The notes beneath the pieces are model-generated. The model saw nothing but the letters and a program-made list of their open reading frames with translations, ran no database searches and had not been told where the DNA came from. From Phoronis australis (taxonomy: Eukaryota > Phoronida > Phoronidae): a stretch of DNA of 64,000 bases. Shown piece after piece: positions 35,566-46,929 of this stretch. Both the position numbers and the translations under genes were made by a program. The DNA lies in NCBI GenBank assembly GCA_002633005.1, contig NMRA01000174.1, positions 92,911-156,910 on the forward strand, written 5' to 3'. Position 1 is the stretch's first letter. Each line of letters begins with the position of its first letter.

Positions 35566-36119
35566 TCAGTCTTTACCGATAATGCAGCGCCTGGGGATCA
35601 CAGTTATTGACAAGGTGACCAAAAATTGCTGAGAACTCCTATTGCGAGTGCCAGGTCTGCTAATTCCCACCCCCTTTTGCGGGATAGGTTTTTCTGCCTC
35701 ACATCCTTTTGCAGGGAGCTTTTTCTGCTCCATCCTCTTTTGCAGGGACAAAATGGAAATTTAGGAGCCCGCTGGATTCCGCGTGGGTCCCGGTAAACTT
35801 GCTGAAAAATACCGCCCACCGGCAATTTTTGTTATACACCAGTGGGCACCTTGTCAAATGAGTGACCCCGGATGCTGTGCATCTGTAGGCAGTTGGGTTG
35901 CAGTTGTACACAACTAACTTGCAAATAACTTGAGTACTTTTCAATTAATTTTTTTCATCATTTAGATGCCAATTAAATTTGCGGTAGTATAATGAGGTGT
36001 AAAGAACACAACCAAAATTTGAAAAGGTGAGTGTGGTGTGATAACTCAGTTCTTTACTTTGTGACTTCGAAGTGAATTAGCAGCCCTACCTTTCAAATTA
36101 GTGCACCATTAAGCAAATG

Positions 36120-36600
36120 TTACGCTAACACTGAGGATTTGCATGAAACTGAAGGAGAAAGAGTGCACCCCGAGAGTATCCACTGAATTCCGTCCTTGGC
36201 ACATCAAAAGCTTGATGGCGCTATCAGGGATTGAAATGAGCTAGTCACTATTCATGAGCTTGGCTGAATGTGTTGAATGAGATAATTGTGGTTGTAAACT
36301 AATACCATTGTTTAGCATATTAGTTTCTAAATCAAAAGACGTACAATAAGTAACTACGCAAACCACCAACAATACTATTTTTAAAATTGAAAGGTTAATA
36401 GTAACCATCTTTGAATGTTTAAATGGATGCTATACAAGATAAGTTAAAAACAAATAAGTTATCTTCAGCATCACAGTAACCCACAAGCATTACTTTGTGA
36501 ATCGAATAAGACCACTTAGTCATAGCTAGGTTAGGCTGGCTTAGGGGTAACAAAACCCCAAATGTTAGCATGGGAGTTGTCTCATGATGGCCTTGCATAG
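36120..36600 (+). repeat. Dispersed repeat family R1, copy B (uninterrupted)
   Basis: The reference copy of about 480 bp for the two interrupted ones. It shares GAGGATTTGCATG, GGCACATCAAAAGCTTGATG, GGCTTAGG and CCAAATGTTAGC with the other copies. It lies 320 bp from the exon at 36923. Confidence 0.8.
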
Positions 36601-36922
36601 TAATTGCAGCTGCTTTTAGATTTACAAGTGTTTTAAACTGACAGGGATAATGTATCCCTGCCTGGGAACAACTTATTGAGACTCCAGTGTAAATGTGGTA
36701 GGATAATAAAGAGCTTAAGACTATACAAATGTACAAAATGGCAGCCACTGTAGTGGATGGTCAACAAGACTGACATGGTGAATTAGTGTTTGTAAACTAA
36801 CCAGTAACTTCCATAAGCCAAGATTTTCAATGCTTGCAAGTATCTAGCATTACAGAATGCACCACATGTCTTCCTGTCGGTCACACTTCATAGTAGAAAA
36901 AGCTTTACACGTCAATAATTAC

Positions 36923-37039
36923 CTTGAACAAGTTGCATGCAATGACGTCATGCTCAGGTAGAAACATTGGAGTGTGAGCAGCTGTTATCACCTGTGCTTT
37001 ATTATAAGTCACCATCATGTCCAGGGAGACAGACTCGTT
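36923..37039 (-). CDS. MyTH4-FERM protein exon: N-terminal part of MyTH4
   Basis: This exon has 117 nt and 39 codons, in phase 0 at both ends. The acceptor is TGTTTTCCAG|AACGAG and the donor TTCAAG|GTAATT. It encodes NESVSLDMMVTYNKAQ followed by VITAAHTPMFLP and DVIACNLFK. The proline-leucine-proline turn followed by an A-x-x-LF-K helix is the opening of the MyTH4 fold (usual form: PLL, acidic stretch, A-x-x-LF). It runs directly into DICKYTRG of the next exon, the conserved LF-x-x-I-x-x-Y-x-G segment. Everything upstream of this exon is uncertain. Confidence 0.88.
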
Positions 37040-37794
37040 CTGGAAAACAGGAAACATTGATGACTGAAGTGAAACTAATTGACTACTAAAGATTTACGTC
37101 ATAGACATCATGTAATAGAATTGGCGTTGTCGTCATCGAGACACTACATGTGCCTGCTTACAAACCAGTGAGAGCTAATCACCTTTATCATATTTCAATC
37201 CTCTTGCTCAGCAACTTAAAATAGCACACCTGTGAACTGCACAATTAGACATCCCTGACTTACATGACTAACACCTGTACAACTGTATGAATTTAGTCAT
37301 CTTTACTACAAGAGCCTACAGCAGATGGTTGACATTTACCCTCAGGGAGAGCTTGTCCATTTAATGAAGAGGAGAGACCAGTGCAGTTCCTAGGAACTAG
37401 GAAAATGGGTGTTCAAAATAACACCACTTAGATGATGAAAAATCACAACCTGACGACGATGCCTAATAGGGCAAAATATACCCGAGTTAGCAGCAAAGCA
37501 ATGAATTACTGTTAAAACAGCATCATTTTCTCTGTTTAGTGGACTAAAAATGAAAATTAAATTAGCCTTTTACTCTTATAAAATCAGTCTTGCCAGTTGT
37601 AATATTCCATATCATGGTAGGATTCCATATCAATTATCAACTCAGGTCAGATATCCCACAATTGCGTATCCGAGCCATTCTTGAATTCGAAATTTTAGGG
37701 TTGGCAAAACCCTAAAACTCTGAAGTGTTTTCTTGGGTCGCTGATGGTTTTGATGTTCTTGTTGGTAATAGAATCCTATCACCATAAGGAATAT

Positions 37795-38010
37795 TATGGG
37801 CTTAGCTATTCACTGATCCACAGGGGGTAATAAAACAAATATCTTTTTAGCTAGGACCACAAACCTTTTGATAAGTTGAATTTGTTTACTTACACAGGTC
37901 AAATGTGACAGTTGTACACAAAGAGCAGAGTTCACAAAGAACTGCTTTCAATAACCCTCCACGTCAATTTCAAAAAGCTTGTCTTGTGTTAAGGACAGCC
38001 ATGATTTACA
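37795..38010 (+). repeat. Dispersed repeat family F, copy 1
   Basis: Aligns with 54180-54390: GGGCT(T)AGCTATTC against GGGCTGGGCTATTC, AGGGGTAATAA, ATCTTTTTAGC against ATCTTCTCAGC, GTTTACTTACA, GACAGTTGTA, and GTCAAT followed by TCAAAAAGC. Both copies have the same orientation. Confidence 0.7.
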
Positions 38011-38479
38011 ACCATCTGCAAAATTCTAAAGTCACTATGTGGACTAGTTGCCCCCTCCAAGCCCAAAATGAAGACATTGTGAGAGTTGTTTTGGGATCGT
38101 TTGGCATGTCTGGTACATGTGGGAAATTTTTTACTTCAACAGGATTGTTAAAACATTGATCATTAGTTCAAAGAAGTGTTGTCTGACTTGTAGTAACTCA
38201 GCTGCTGACAGCTGGCAATATAAGTTACTGAAAGAACCCGCCACATTTTTCGTGGGGCTCTTTCGGAAATCCCTGGTGGAGTTTAAGTAGTGCAATCAAC
38301 CCACTGACAGACACCTAAGGTTCACATGAATAGCGAAAATATTAGCAGTTTCAACAAAACAGAAAATTTGAATCAAATTTTGGAATTTGCTCACTTGAGT
38401 TAGCAATGTTGCGTCCGTCTCTCACCAACTTCAGTTTGGCTAGTGATGTTACAGTGAAATCTTGCCAATTTCGGAAAAA

Positions 38480-38720
38480 AATAATTGCCAAAAATAGCAC
38501 TTTCTTCGCTTTTCAAGTGCGTCAAACACTGTTGTGAATGGTCACAATTTTTAAAATATTGTCTGTTGGTAGCTAATTGTAAAGAACTTGAAAATGGCAA
38601 AGCATCATTTTGGGGCTGTCCATCATTTCTGGACAAATGAAAAAATAAATTTCATCCGTTCGCCATATTGTGTCCTAAATTGGTGAGATTTTACCATATT
38701 ATCATTCTGGCCAATACATG
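38480..38720 (+). repeat. Dispersed repeat family E, copy 1
   Basis: Aligns with 60400-60640: CACTGTTGT against CATTGTTGT, CAAAATTTTG-like text, GAAAA(A)ATAAA(A)TTTCA, GCCATATTGTGTC against GCCATATTATGTC, TGAGATTTTACCATA and ATCATTCT. Confidence 0.65.
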
Positions 38721-39606
38721 GCATGTTAACCAGATGATGCGGCATCGAGGTCAGGACACTATCCCATAAGTGCGGCAGTGAGATGGAACCTTAATCCACC
38801 TTGTTTGTTCAGACTCGAGGGGCTCTCGATGCATTCGTTGCCAGAACGATAATAACATTACTAGCCAAGCTGAAGTCTTTTTTCTATATTTTGTTACCTC
38901 AACTGAGTGTCTCAAAACTTTTATGCTGCTAGCAGTTTCACTGAGCAAAATACCTGCGAAATGCAACTAAAACACTAATGAAAAGCTGTCATCAAAGGTG
39001 TCCTTTTCACCGGCAGTTAGTTCATTTCCTCACTACCTACATTACTTTTAAGTGAAAGCTGATTTCAAAACAAAAACCTTCACTCTATGCCATCAACTGA
39101 TTTAAGGGAAGGTTTCTCTATAACCCTTCTTGTCCTTGTGTGTCCTTGAATTAAGCAGTCTGGCATCGAAAATGGTAGCAAAAACGCCAGCAGTTTTAAG
39201 GGTAACTCAAACTGCAAACAAAGTGTCGCGTCATGTTAGTTTACTTGGGACCGATACGATTTACGAGTTTACTTCTACATAATGCCACTGTGACATTAAC
39301 TCTCTATTATTTACTCAATAAAATCATGAAAGTTCAGTTTTTGTTTGCGGCCCACAAAACATTTCAAAACCAATTCCTAGCAGCATTTTGGAAAACAGTG
39401 CACCAATCATAGCATCTGAAGGTTCATTTTAATTCGATCAGTCGTATATGAGATAACTTGTTATGAATTATGACCAACTTAAGAAATCGTTGGGATTCAG
39501 AGCATTAGAAGCTTATTTGAAAAACAAAGAACAAATTTGACAATTATTTTTGTCCACAAATTGTGAGATTCCAAAGTACATGTAACAATCAGTAAAAACA
39601 CAAACT

Positions 39607-40295
39607 AAGGAAATACCGGTAAGACACAGTCAAAAATATATCAATGTAAGGTAACTGAAGAACGAAGTGACTAATGTTTTTAGTGCAAAAATTTATAGGC
39701 AATGCACTCAGTCCTACTAAAGGACCAAACAAGAAAATCAACAGATCCATAATTGTGTGTGATATTACATGAACTCTACAAAGAAACTGGTTCACAAAGT
39801 TTTGTTTATACCGTCATTACCACAGAGTACCAGAAATCCAAATTTGGATACCTAATGACCAACCATGTCAAAATTCAGCAACCGCTTTTGAATATTCTTT
39901 TCNGGCCGTACTTGCCACGTACGGATCGCCAAATTTCCCCCACGTTTTTACACGTAGACAGCACGCAATTGCACGTACGGCGGGTTGTGACCAAGGCTTA
40001 AGGAAATACCAGTAAGACACAGTCAAAAATATATCAATGTAAGGTAACTGAAGAATGAAGTGACTAATGTTTTTAGTGCAAAAATTTATAGGCAATGCAC
40101 TCAGTCCTACTAAAGGACCAAACAAGAAAATCAACAGATCCATAATTGTGTGTGATATTACATGAACTCTACAAAGAAACTGGTTCACAAAGTTTTGTTT
40201 ATACCGTCATTACCACAGAGTACCAGAAATCCAAATTTGGATACCTAATGACCAACCATGTCAAAATTCAGCAACCGCTTTTGAATATTCTTTTC
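39607..40295 (+). repeat. 296-bp near-identical duplication flanking an N
   Basis: The segments 39607-39902 and 40000-40295 are equal in length and differ at only about two bases (CGGT against CAGT after AAATAC, and GAACGAAG against GAATGAAG). Between them are the N at 39903 and 96 bases of G+C-richer sequence. Allele-level identity plus an N points to an assembly seam joining two haplotypes or overlapping contig ends. Confidence 0.9.
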
Positions 40296-40493
40296 CACTT
40301 GCCATTGTTCTGAAAGGACAGTTTGGGGACGGGTCAAACAAGGGGGTCATTTAGGAATTTTGAAAGAACAAAATGTCCTTTTAAGGTCACATTACACAAA
40401 ATAATAAAATGGAACACCCTGCATACTTTACTTAAACAACCACCTTAAGCTCAATTCAAGCATTCATTTGTGATGTAAAATACAAAAAATTAC

Positions 40494-40560
40494 CATTTCA
40501 TCCTGTTCATAAGACTCCATCTTGAGACAAATATTTCCTCCGTTGTAAGAGAGCAGAAAG
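40494..40560 (-). CDS. Possible 5' exon of the MyTH4-FERM gene (tentative)
   Basis: A 67-nt segment lies between an AG acceptor (preceded by GTAGTCTTC) and a GT donor (ATG|GTAATTT). One frame is open and ends at a codon boundary, as the next exon at 37039 requires. It reads FLLSYNGGNICLK then MESYEQDEM. The internal ATG has A at -3 and G at +4, a strong animal initiation context, so this could instead be a first coding exon of a short product beginning MESYEQDEM. I recognise no domain here, and a 67-nt open exon can arise by chance. The frame also stays open for some distance upstream of the acceptor. Transcript evidence would be needed to accept it. Confidence 0.35.
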
Positions 40561-42590
40561 CTGAAGACTACTACACAGGCAGGTAGACAAATTAGCTAAT
40601 GATTTGCATTTATTGCTGCAGCCTGCTAGTAAATCAATCAGGTCAGTGAATGTGGTGCCTTGGGACTTAATGTCAAAATACATCCGTTCAGTTTTAAATA
40701 ATTGATCATGCAACTGTAAATCTTAGTGATTAGGTGAGAATTTAGGACTTAATTGTGGCACAGTGGGTCAAAATTACTAAGCACGGTACCTTGTATGTTT
40801 TTTTTTCTGAAAACCAGTGGAAAATACACTTTAAAGGGACTTTCTCCGTTACATACCATTCCCCTGGACCATTAAAACCAAGAAATTTTCAAAATTACAA
40901 TCTAATCTAGAATCACGTTCGATTAAACTCGACAAACAAGCCTATTGTGTTGGTACACAATGTTGTGGTAACAAGGGAGTTAGAGCTTACAGTCACACAC
41001 AAGAATCAGCAGTTGAAAGTTAAGTCTAATTTTTCTGGAAGCCAACTGTTTTTCTCCGGTCGAAGATTTTTCGTGATAGTTTTTCATATAAAACACATCT
41101 TCATGGCATTTGTTGCATGTTGCAGTATTTTTCAAATATGGGCTAGTGTCAGGCATGCTGTTTGCAACATTGCTAGATTCATTACCTGAGCTTATCAGAT
41201 GAACACAGACAACAAAGGGTCAGCTAGACTAAGTAAACATTGGTTTGCCAACTTTTCCCCCTTCCTATGTGCTGTCTAAGTGATAACAACACCGCTGCAT
41301 CCCAACTAGCCTATCAGTGAAATCGAGATCCTCACCTACAATGCAGTTGCGCCTAACACAGTAAGAAATACAAAGACACTTTATGCAAATTAACAGTAGT
41401 GTGGAATCCACCTCACTAGCTCCAGTCTGCAACTGCAGCTGAACACTGACTCAAACTCCCTGCGTGAAATGGTATTTTAAATATATTTAAATGGTAAAAC
41501 GCCAGGCCTTTCAGTGATTCTGTTGTTTTATTGCTATGATTCACAACGGATTTTGCTGTTTTTTAGTATAATTCTGGTAAAATTAATGTAATTACCTTTC
41601 AGAAGACTATCCCATCCAACACTAATGCCAATTGCCAAATATGCTCTTTTTGGTGGTAAAAACGATACTGTTCCTTTAAAAGAAAGGCACTGATTTTGTG
41701 TCTATGCTTTATCAGACCTTATCTTTGAAAAATGAATTAATGTAAACCATGCTTCCAAAAGCCTTATTTAGTAAGACAAAGATCAAGCATCAACATGCCA
41801 ACAACCTCCAACTGTTTTCCACTTAAGTCATTAAATAGAGCCTCTAACTTATGCGTAGTTATTTCTTAGGTAACAGTTCAAGCAGAAGCCAGAAGTGAGA
41901 TACAGCAACACAGGAAGTATGTAGGACCAACAAATGGTCAATTAGAGCCCAGATTTGGAAAGAAAACACACCAATTGGGATTTAATGTCAATCACCGAAA
42001 ATGCACTTGGCTGAATCCTCTTAGTTCATATCATAACATACCTAAATAAATTGCAAGCAAAGAGGACTTTGTCTAAGAGTAATACATGTTTCCTCAGTGT
42101 CCTCGACAAATTCAAGGGACTTTTTTCAAGCAAGGAGGTATCAACTGGTGTATTACAGCGAATATCTTTTTAAATGATTGAGAAAAAGGGAGAAGAATAG
42201 GATTATTGGGAGAATCCATGTTTGAATACATACCCCTCAGACTAAAATCCGACTGTGATTTATACTAAGAAAAGGTAGTGATCACTTATGTGATGTTACA
42301 GCCAAGGTTATCCTAACCACAGGGCCCACTTAAGGTGCTTGCCTGGAGGCCCCACAGCCATGGGGGCCCAGCTGCGACTTAAGATAGTAAAAATCATATG
42401 ATACAAACTTACATACTCGGAGCCAGATTGAGCAAAGTAGGCAGGGACGCCCTTGCATGTAATGGGGGTAGGGCACCACCTCTTAGTCACAAGATCTCAC
42501 ACAGCTTTACCACAATGTAAAAAATTTTTGAAGTTATTTTATCTTTAAAGTCATGTCAATTCAAATGTCTTCAAACTAAGAACACTTTAG
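40561..42590. other. No gene recognised
   Basis: A+T-rich sequence upstream of the tentative 40.5 kb exon. I see no further exon, domain or clear repeat pair. A myosin head or neck exon would be expected somewhere upstream but is not visible. Confidence 0.4.
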
Positions 42591-42920
42591 TTTTGCTAGT
42601 GCTTCCCATAAAGTCCACAATCACGATGACCTATTTCGTTTTTATATAGTCCTTTGAGACAACTAGTAAAATTATGACGAAACTGCGAGTTTAGGTATAA
42701 CCTCACTCTCAATTGGTTAACAAGAATTTCATGCAATAAATGCAATTTAGTAGTAGGGAGAGGAGTTAGAGTGTTACCCTTAAGAAATAATTTAACATGA
42801 TTTTTAACTATATGACACTGGTTGGACAAGTGACTTTAAGTTCCAGTGGTAAACTATTCCACAAAATCAAACTGGCACTAATTAGAATTCTCCTAAATGA
42901 TTGAGGGTAATGATGGGGAG

Positions 42921-43140
42921 TTACCATAAACTCGCGGGTTAATGCCCATGCCCATGTAATCGCCCAACCTTGACTTTTGGTCAACTTTCGGTTTAAGCAC
43001 CCACCTCTTGGGTAATTGCCCACCCCCGACTTTTGGCCAATTCTTCATTTTAAGCGCCCCCTGTCTGGGTAATCGCCCACCTCCCTGCCAAAAGTTTACC
43101 CAATTTAAGCGCCCACGGCATTAACCTGCAAGTTTACGGT
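42921..43140. mobile_element. About 220-bp MITE with three 56-57 bp internal units
   Basis: The left end TTACCATAAACTCGCGGGTT and the right end AACCTGCAAGTTTACGGTA are complementary with few mismatches. Between them three tandem units start at 42957, 43013 and 43070, each TAAT(C/T)GCCCAC plus a tract ending near AAGC(G/A)CCC. It interrupts the reverse-transcriptase remnant. Confidence 0.8.
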
Positions 43141-43207
43141 ATATATTGGCAGTACTTCTAAGCTGTATATTAATAGAAGGTGTATCACATTTATATTGGT
43201 TAATAAT

Positions 43208-45665
43208 CAGGGCTCGACATAACGAGCTGCAGGTCACATTTGCGACCTGAAATTTGGAAATGCGAGCTGAGATTTTTGTCAGCTCGTATCAAGTCGCAAA
43301 ATGCGACCTGGAATTTCCAACGAATGCGAGCTGAGTTTTTACACTTCTCGGCAGATACCTGGCAAATATAAAGCAGCTATTGTTAATCCGACCATGGTTG
43401 TTGCCAAATCCAAGTTCAAAAGACCACTAACTGAGAACAGTCCTCCCGATGACTTGTAAGCAAGTCGCGTGACCATGGGATATGCAGAATCGATCTTTGA
43501 TGCGTTTCATTGGCTAACATTTTCGGCCACTTATGCAAATTTCCGGATTTGTCAAAGAAAGTTTCGGGCCACATAACACGTGATAAAACCTCACAAAACA
43601 GTGGTGTTTCTATTAATTCTTAAGCGATCAACTTATCAAACTTTGTGGTGGACAAATATGTTTGTTTTTCGCTTAAGATGTCCTTATTACCTTTACCAAA
43701 TATCCACGACAATATCCCTGATATCGCCCTGCGGCACTGGTCGGTCCCGTTGTTAGCGTGCAAGCGGTCCCGGCAAGACAATCGTGACTTAGATATGTGC
43801 GCCTAGTTTTTATCCCATAAGACAGCCAAAGTGAACATGACAACCTATTAATCCCCAAACGACGATCACATCTTTACTTACAGTTGCCAAGAAATTCTCA
43901 AACCCCATTACTTGTTTCTCAGTGGGGCTACGTGCGCGAAATATGATTTGTCTTTCACACGTTGTTGCCAACGTAAAGTGCAGGCCTATTCCAGCAATTC
44001 AAGTGCGTGAACTCACGCGTGCGCACCCTTTTGAAGCTGTACATCAAAAGAGAACAGCGGCAGTCCTAAATGAAAGAGTATGCCGGCTTGGCTCTGTCAA
44101 GCACTCGGGTGCCAATGGTTTATTTGAAAATGAACTCAAAGATTTCCGGCGCTTACGATGCTGTACGATATTCCCCGGGATCGGATGTAACCCGGAACTG
44201 ATATTTTCCGGTTCCGATGTTTCTCGAGGTCGATGTTCTCTAAACCCTATATTCTATGCCCGTAGCCAGCTATTGCAACTAAACGGGTGTGGTTAGCGAA
44301 CTTTTTCTTCTTCTCTTCATACACCTCCCCCCGCCCCCTCCCCGGCAACTTTTCGTTCCCCCTGACCACCGCCTCCGCAAAAATGTTCAGACTCCAATAG
44401 AAACAATCATGTTCCAGCTGAAGCGGGCAATTAAAAACAAAATTATTCCGGGTGGCTAAAAAGGGTACAGTGTAGGTGGTAACCATATGCAGAAAGCCAC
44501 CCCTACTAGATGGAGTTTGCCTCGCAAAATCGTATTATTATGACGTTTCATTGTAGTCTTTTAATATCTTATTACCGCAAACACTTAGGTTAACGACTAT
44601 GCTAACGCTCAAGCCTACTCCCTACCTTTAAAGTGTTTCACAATACGCGCTCACTGACCTACTAAGCGTTCCCCCTCAACTTTTGAGAATTTCCAATTAA
44701 GCGCCCACAGTTTAGGCTAGCGCCCATCATATCGCACTACAAACGACCGCGCGTGGTTTAAAATTGACTCGCAGCCTATATGGTGTGTCACTCTCATTTT
44801 ACACAACAAATTCCGTTTTCAAAAAACGTCTTTTCTCAATATGTAAAAACCAAATCCCGGCTTTGTTTTATACCTCCGAAAGAAAGCTAACACTAGTGAC
44901 ATGCGTGCCGTTTTGTGACTGACCTATTTTCCCCGTATCTGGAAGGTATTGAGCAAACTTGCCATTACCAGATGGAAACTCGCACGGAGGGAGTCGGGAA
45001 TTATTTGGAGGCTATTCACTTCATGGAAAAATTGTTGAGTACGTAAACAGCATAAGTACCACATTTTTGTTGTGAAATTTGCACTGAATTGTTTATTCGG
45101 TTAAAGCATCGTTTCACGGATTTTTTGCGACAGACGTTTTTCAAACATGAGTTAAGTTGCAAAATGTGGGCTGCGAACAAAAAGCGGAGGGAATTTGCCC
45201 TCGGAGTTAGTTCGAATTTTTAACGACTTTGATGCCAGCCAGTAGCAGGTCAGACCTAGCAAAATCCCGGATACTTTTTCAATGGGCATTTTCTCCCTTT
45301 TCAAATCGCAAACTTAGCTACTCGAATGCACGTGTGAGTTAGAGAGCACTAGTTCAACTTTCACGTCGGGACCTTGACTTGCGCTCTAGAGACTTTCAAT
45401 GGCGGTCGTGTAGAACAGTAAACGCCGTACCTGCATGAACGAAGTCAGTTTTGGGATCTGAAATTTGTGAGTATTTAACGCGGCAGGAAAGAATATAATC
45501 TAAACACTTTCTCGATGATCTAAAAATCAATTTTGGCGCGTAAAAATGGCGGGAAAATTTTGCGACCTGGCATTTATGAATGCGAGCTGGATTTTGGAAA
45601 TGCGACCTGGGATTCTGGCTAGGTCGCAAAATGCGACCTGGCGATTTTAATAGCGTCGAGCCCTG
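43208..45665. mobile_element. 2.46 kb TIR element with subterminal TGCGACCTG repeats
   Basis: Starts CAGGGCTCGACATAACGAGC and ends with the complement of CAGGGCTCGACGCTATTAAA. A 5-bp direct repeat ATAAT flanks it (43203-43207 and 45666-45670). Both ends carry several copies of TGCGACCTG or TGCGAGCTG and the complement AGGTCGCA within about 150 bp of each terminus, as expected for transposase-binding repeats. The interior is richer in CpG than the surroundings. The largest ORF (43922-44296, 124 residues) is not recognisable as a transposase, so it is probably non-autonomous or captured host sequence. Superfamily is uncertain. Confidence 0.85.
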
Positions 45666-45884
45666 ATAATAGCTAAATTTGACAAGTTATGAATTCCACA
45701 AGTAACTTTATATCAATAAATAATCGAGTGCTGTTTACTCAACTGTCTAATTAAGAATTCCTAAGACTCTAATTATACTACAGCCCTTGACAGCACGTTT
45801 CGGAAAGAGCAGCTTGATACTGAAGTCTCTCAAGTTTATAGATATTTGCATACTTAAAATGAGGTAGAAAAAAAAGAATTGTAT

Positions 45885-46095
45885 ATTTCAACTCAAAAGG
45901 TCCTTTTATACCAACTTCGACATTTTGGGGAGTAAACGCAGTGAGTATGAATTCATTAACTTTGGTCCTGGATTGTGAAGTTACACTGCCCATTAACTTC
46001 GCAGTAAACAGGTGGATTTAACGCATGAACGTTGCTGCTTCGGCACGGTACACACAGTAATCAAACTTCAGTCTTATCAAAGTGACCACATACCT
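45885..46095 (+). repeat. Dispersed repeat, related to 30250-30475
   Basis: Second copy in the same orientation; landmarks are given at the 30.3 kb entry. It overlaps the upstream edge of the LINE remnant at 45885-45993, so the LINE is probably truncated here. Confidence 0.7.
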
Positions 46096-46537
46096 TTACT
46101 TTGAAGACAACTGCATCATCTACCATTTACTTCGATGTTCGTTGAAACAGACAGCAAAGTATGTAAATGGTAGATGACGCTTCAGTTCAGCTGGTATGAA
46201 CTGTTCAAGTAAGTTAGCAGTTTACATTGATGCTCCTTTCATAAGAGTTAAGTTAGTTTGGGTACTAGAAGTAATAATAGTTTTTGAATAGGTCAAAAAG
46301 ATTTTGAATTTTTTGATTTATCTGCACCATGATGATGATGACGACCTTGATGACCTTAATTCAACCATTACACAGTTCTCTGAAACGAATTCTCAGCGAT
46401 GCTTGTGTTGAATTCTTTATGCAACTATTAAGCTAACGTGATTGCATTCCATACCATAAATGTGAGAATCTTATCAAAAAACAAAATCAGGCAACAACAC
46501 GCAAAATCATGTGGTGAAAGCTGCCAAGTAGTTTTGC

Positions 46538-46816
46538 TTGGGAGTTCATCGCGGCAGAAATAGTATTTACAGTCTACCACTGGTACCAAGCAAAATGGTA
46601 GCCACTGATGTGATTGGTTGGTGGGGTTGGAATATTGAATTTACCGTTATCGTTGCAAAAAAAGATTTTCTCACAGCAAGTCATTCGCAAGTAAACTTGC
46701 TTCTGCGAAACCTTAACCCTTGGAAATATTGCTCTGGATCATATCCAGTGCTTCAGGGGATACCAACTAAGTGTCATTTCCTTGGTGAACTCGTGTTTGA
46801 AAGACACCCATTATGA
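46538..46816 (+). CDS. Unassigned 92-residue ORF, doubtful
   Basis: Open frame with a Trp-rich stretch (DVIGWWGWNIEF) and a Leu-rich centre (SQVNLLLRNLNPW). No domain, splice site or second copy was recognised. It may be a remnant of a mobile element between the LINE fragment and the 46.9 kb MITE. Confidence 0.12.
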   Translation: MGVHRGRNSIYSLPLVPSKMVATDVIGWWGWNIEFTVIVAKKDFLTASHSQVNLLLRNLNPWKYCSGSYPVLQGIPTKCHFLGELVFERHPL

Positions 46817-46929
46817 TGCTCAAAAATTGCGTTGTCTTACAAGTACCCGATCTGAGCAGCAAGCCCGCTAACCCCGTAACGTTGACTGCCACCCATAGGA
46901 GCATTGGTCAATAGTTGGAAATAACGCGC

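Larger units (their letters stand above)
740..37039 (-). other. Span of MyTH4-FERM gene (myosin-tail type), partial
   Basis: This is the overall gene model. Ten exons are joined at 37039-36923, 25270-25040, 13891-13763, 11302-11144, 8814-8744, 7508-7139, 5815-5718, 4058-3965, 2831-2442 and 879-740. They total 1799 nt (about 600 codons) with no in-frame stop, and all internal junctions are phase-consistent with GT donors and AG acceptors. The domain order MyTH4 then FERM F1-F2-F3 is that of tails of myosin VII/X/XV/XXII and of PLEKHH proteins, which bind microtubules or cargo receptors in filopodia, stereocilia and microvilli. The F3 pattern (leucine-x-FGS, then a beta-rich PTB-like fold) reads most like the myosin VII/XV type, but I cannot choose a subfamily. 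Intron sizes are 11.7, 11.1, 2.5, 2.3, 1.2, 1.3, 1.7, 1.1 and 1.6 kb. The 5' part, including any motor domain, is not seen. Confidence 0.9.
42590..45993 (-). pseudogene. Decayed LINE reverse-transcriptase C-terminus, split by two insertions
   Basis: Read on the minus strand, 45780-45890 gives YANIYKLERLQYQAALSETC, like the I-x-K-L-E-x-x-Q-x-x-A-A segment after the polymerase domain of non-LTR retrotransposons. 43207-43141 then gives a frame with INIQLRSTANIY. 42915-42810 gives HHYPQSFRRILISASLILWN then SLPLEL, the familiar S-F-x-x-x-x-x-x-x-W-N-S-L-P ending. The pieces are in the right order but separated by the TIR element at 43208-45665 and the MITE at 42921-43140. The rest has stops and frameshifts. 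No endonuclease or catalytic core remains. Confidence 0.7.

Noticed and set aside
39589-40188. Two nearly identical hydrophobic ORFs
   Set aside because: They are the same non-coding sequence appearing twice because of the 296-bp duplication. The apparent membrane protein has no other support.
44247-44486. ORF with Lys/Glu run
   Set aside because: It lies in the interior of the 2.46 kb TIR element, with no start, splice or domain support.
43208-45665. Possible Transib/RAG-like element because of the 5-bp target duplication
   Set aside because: The ends begin CAGGG and not CAC, and no RAG1-like core was seen. One 5-bp duplication is not enough.
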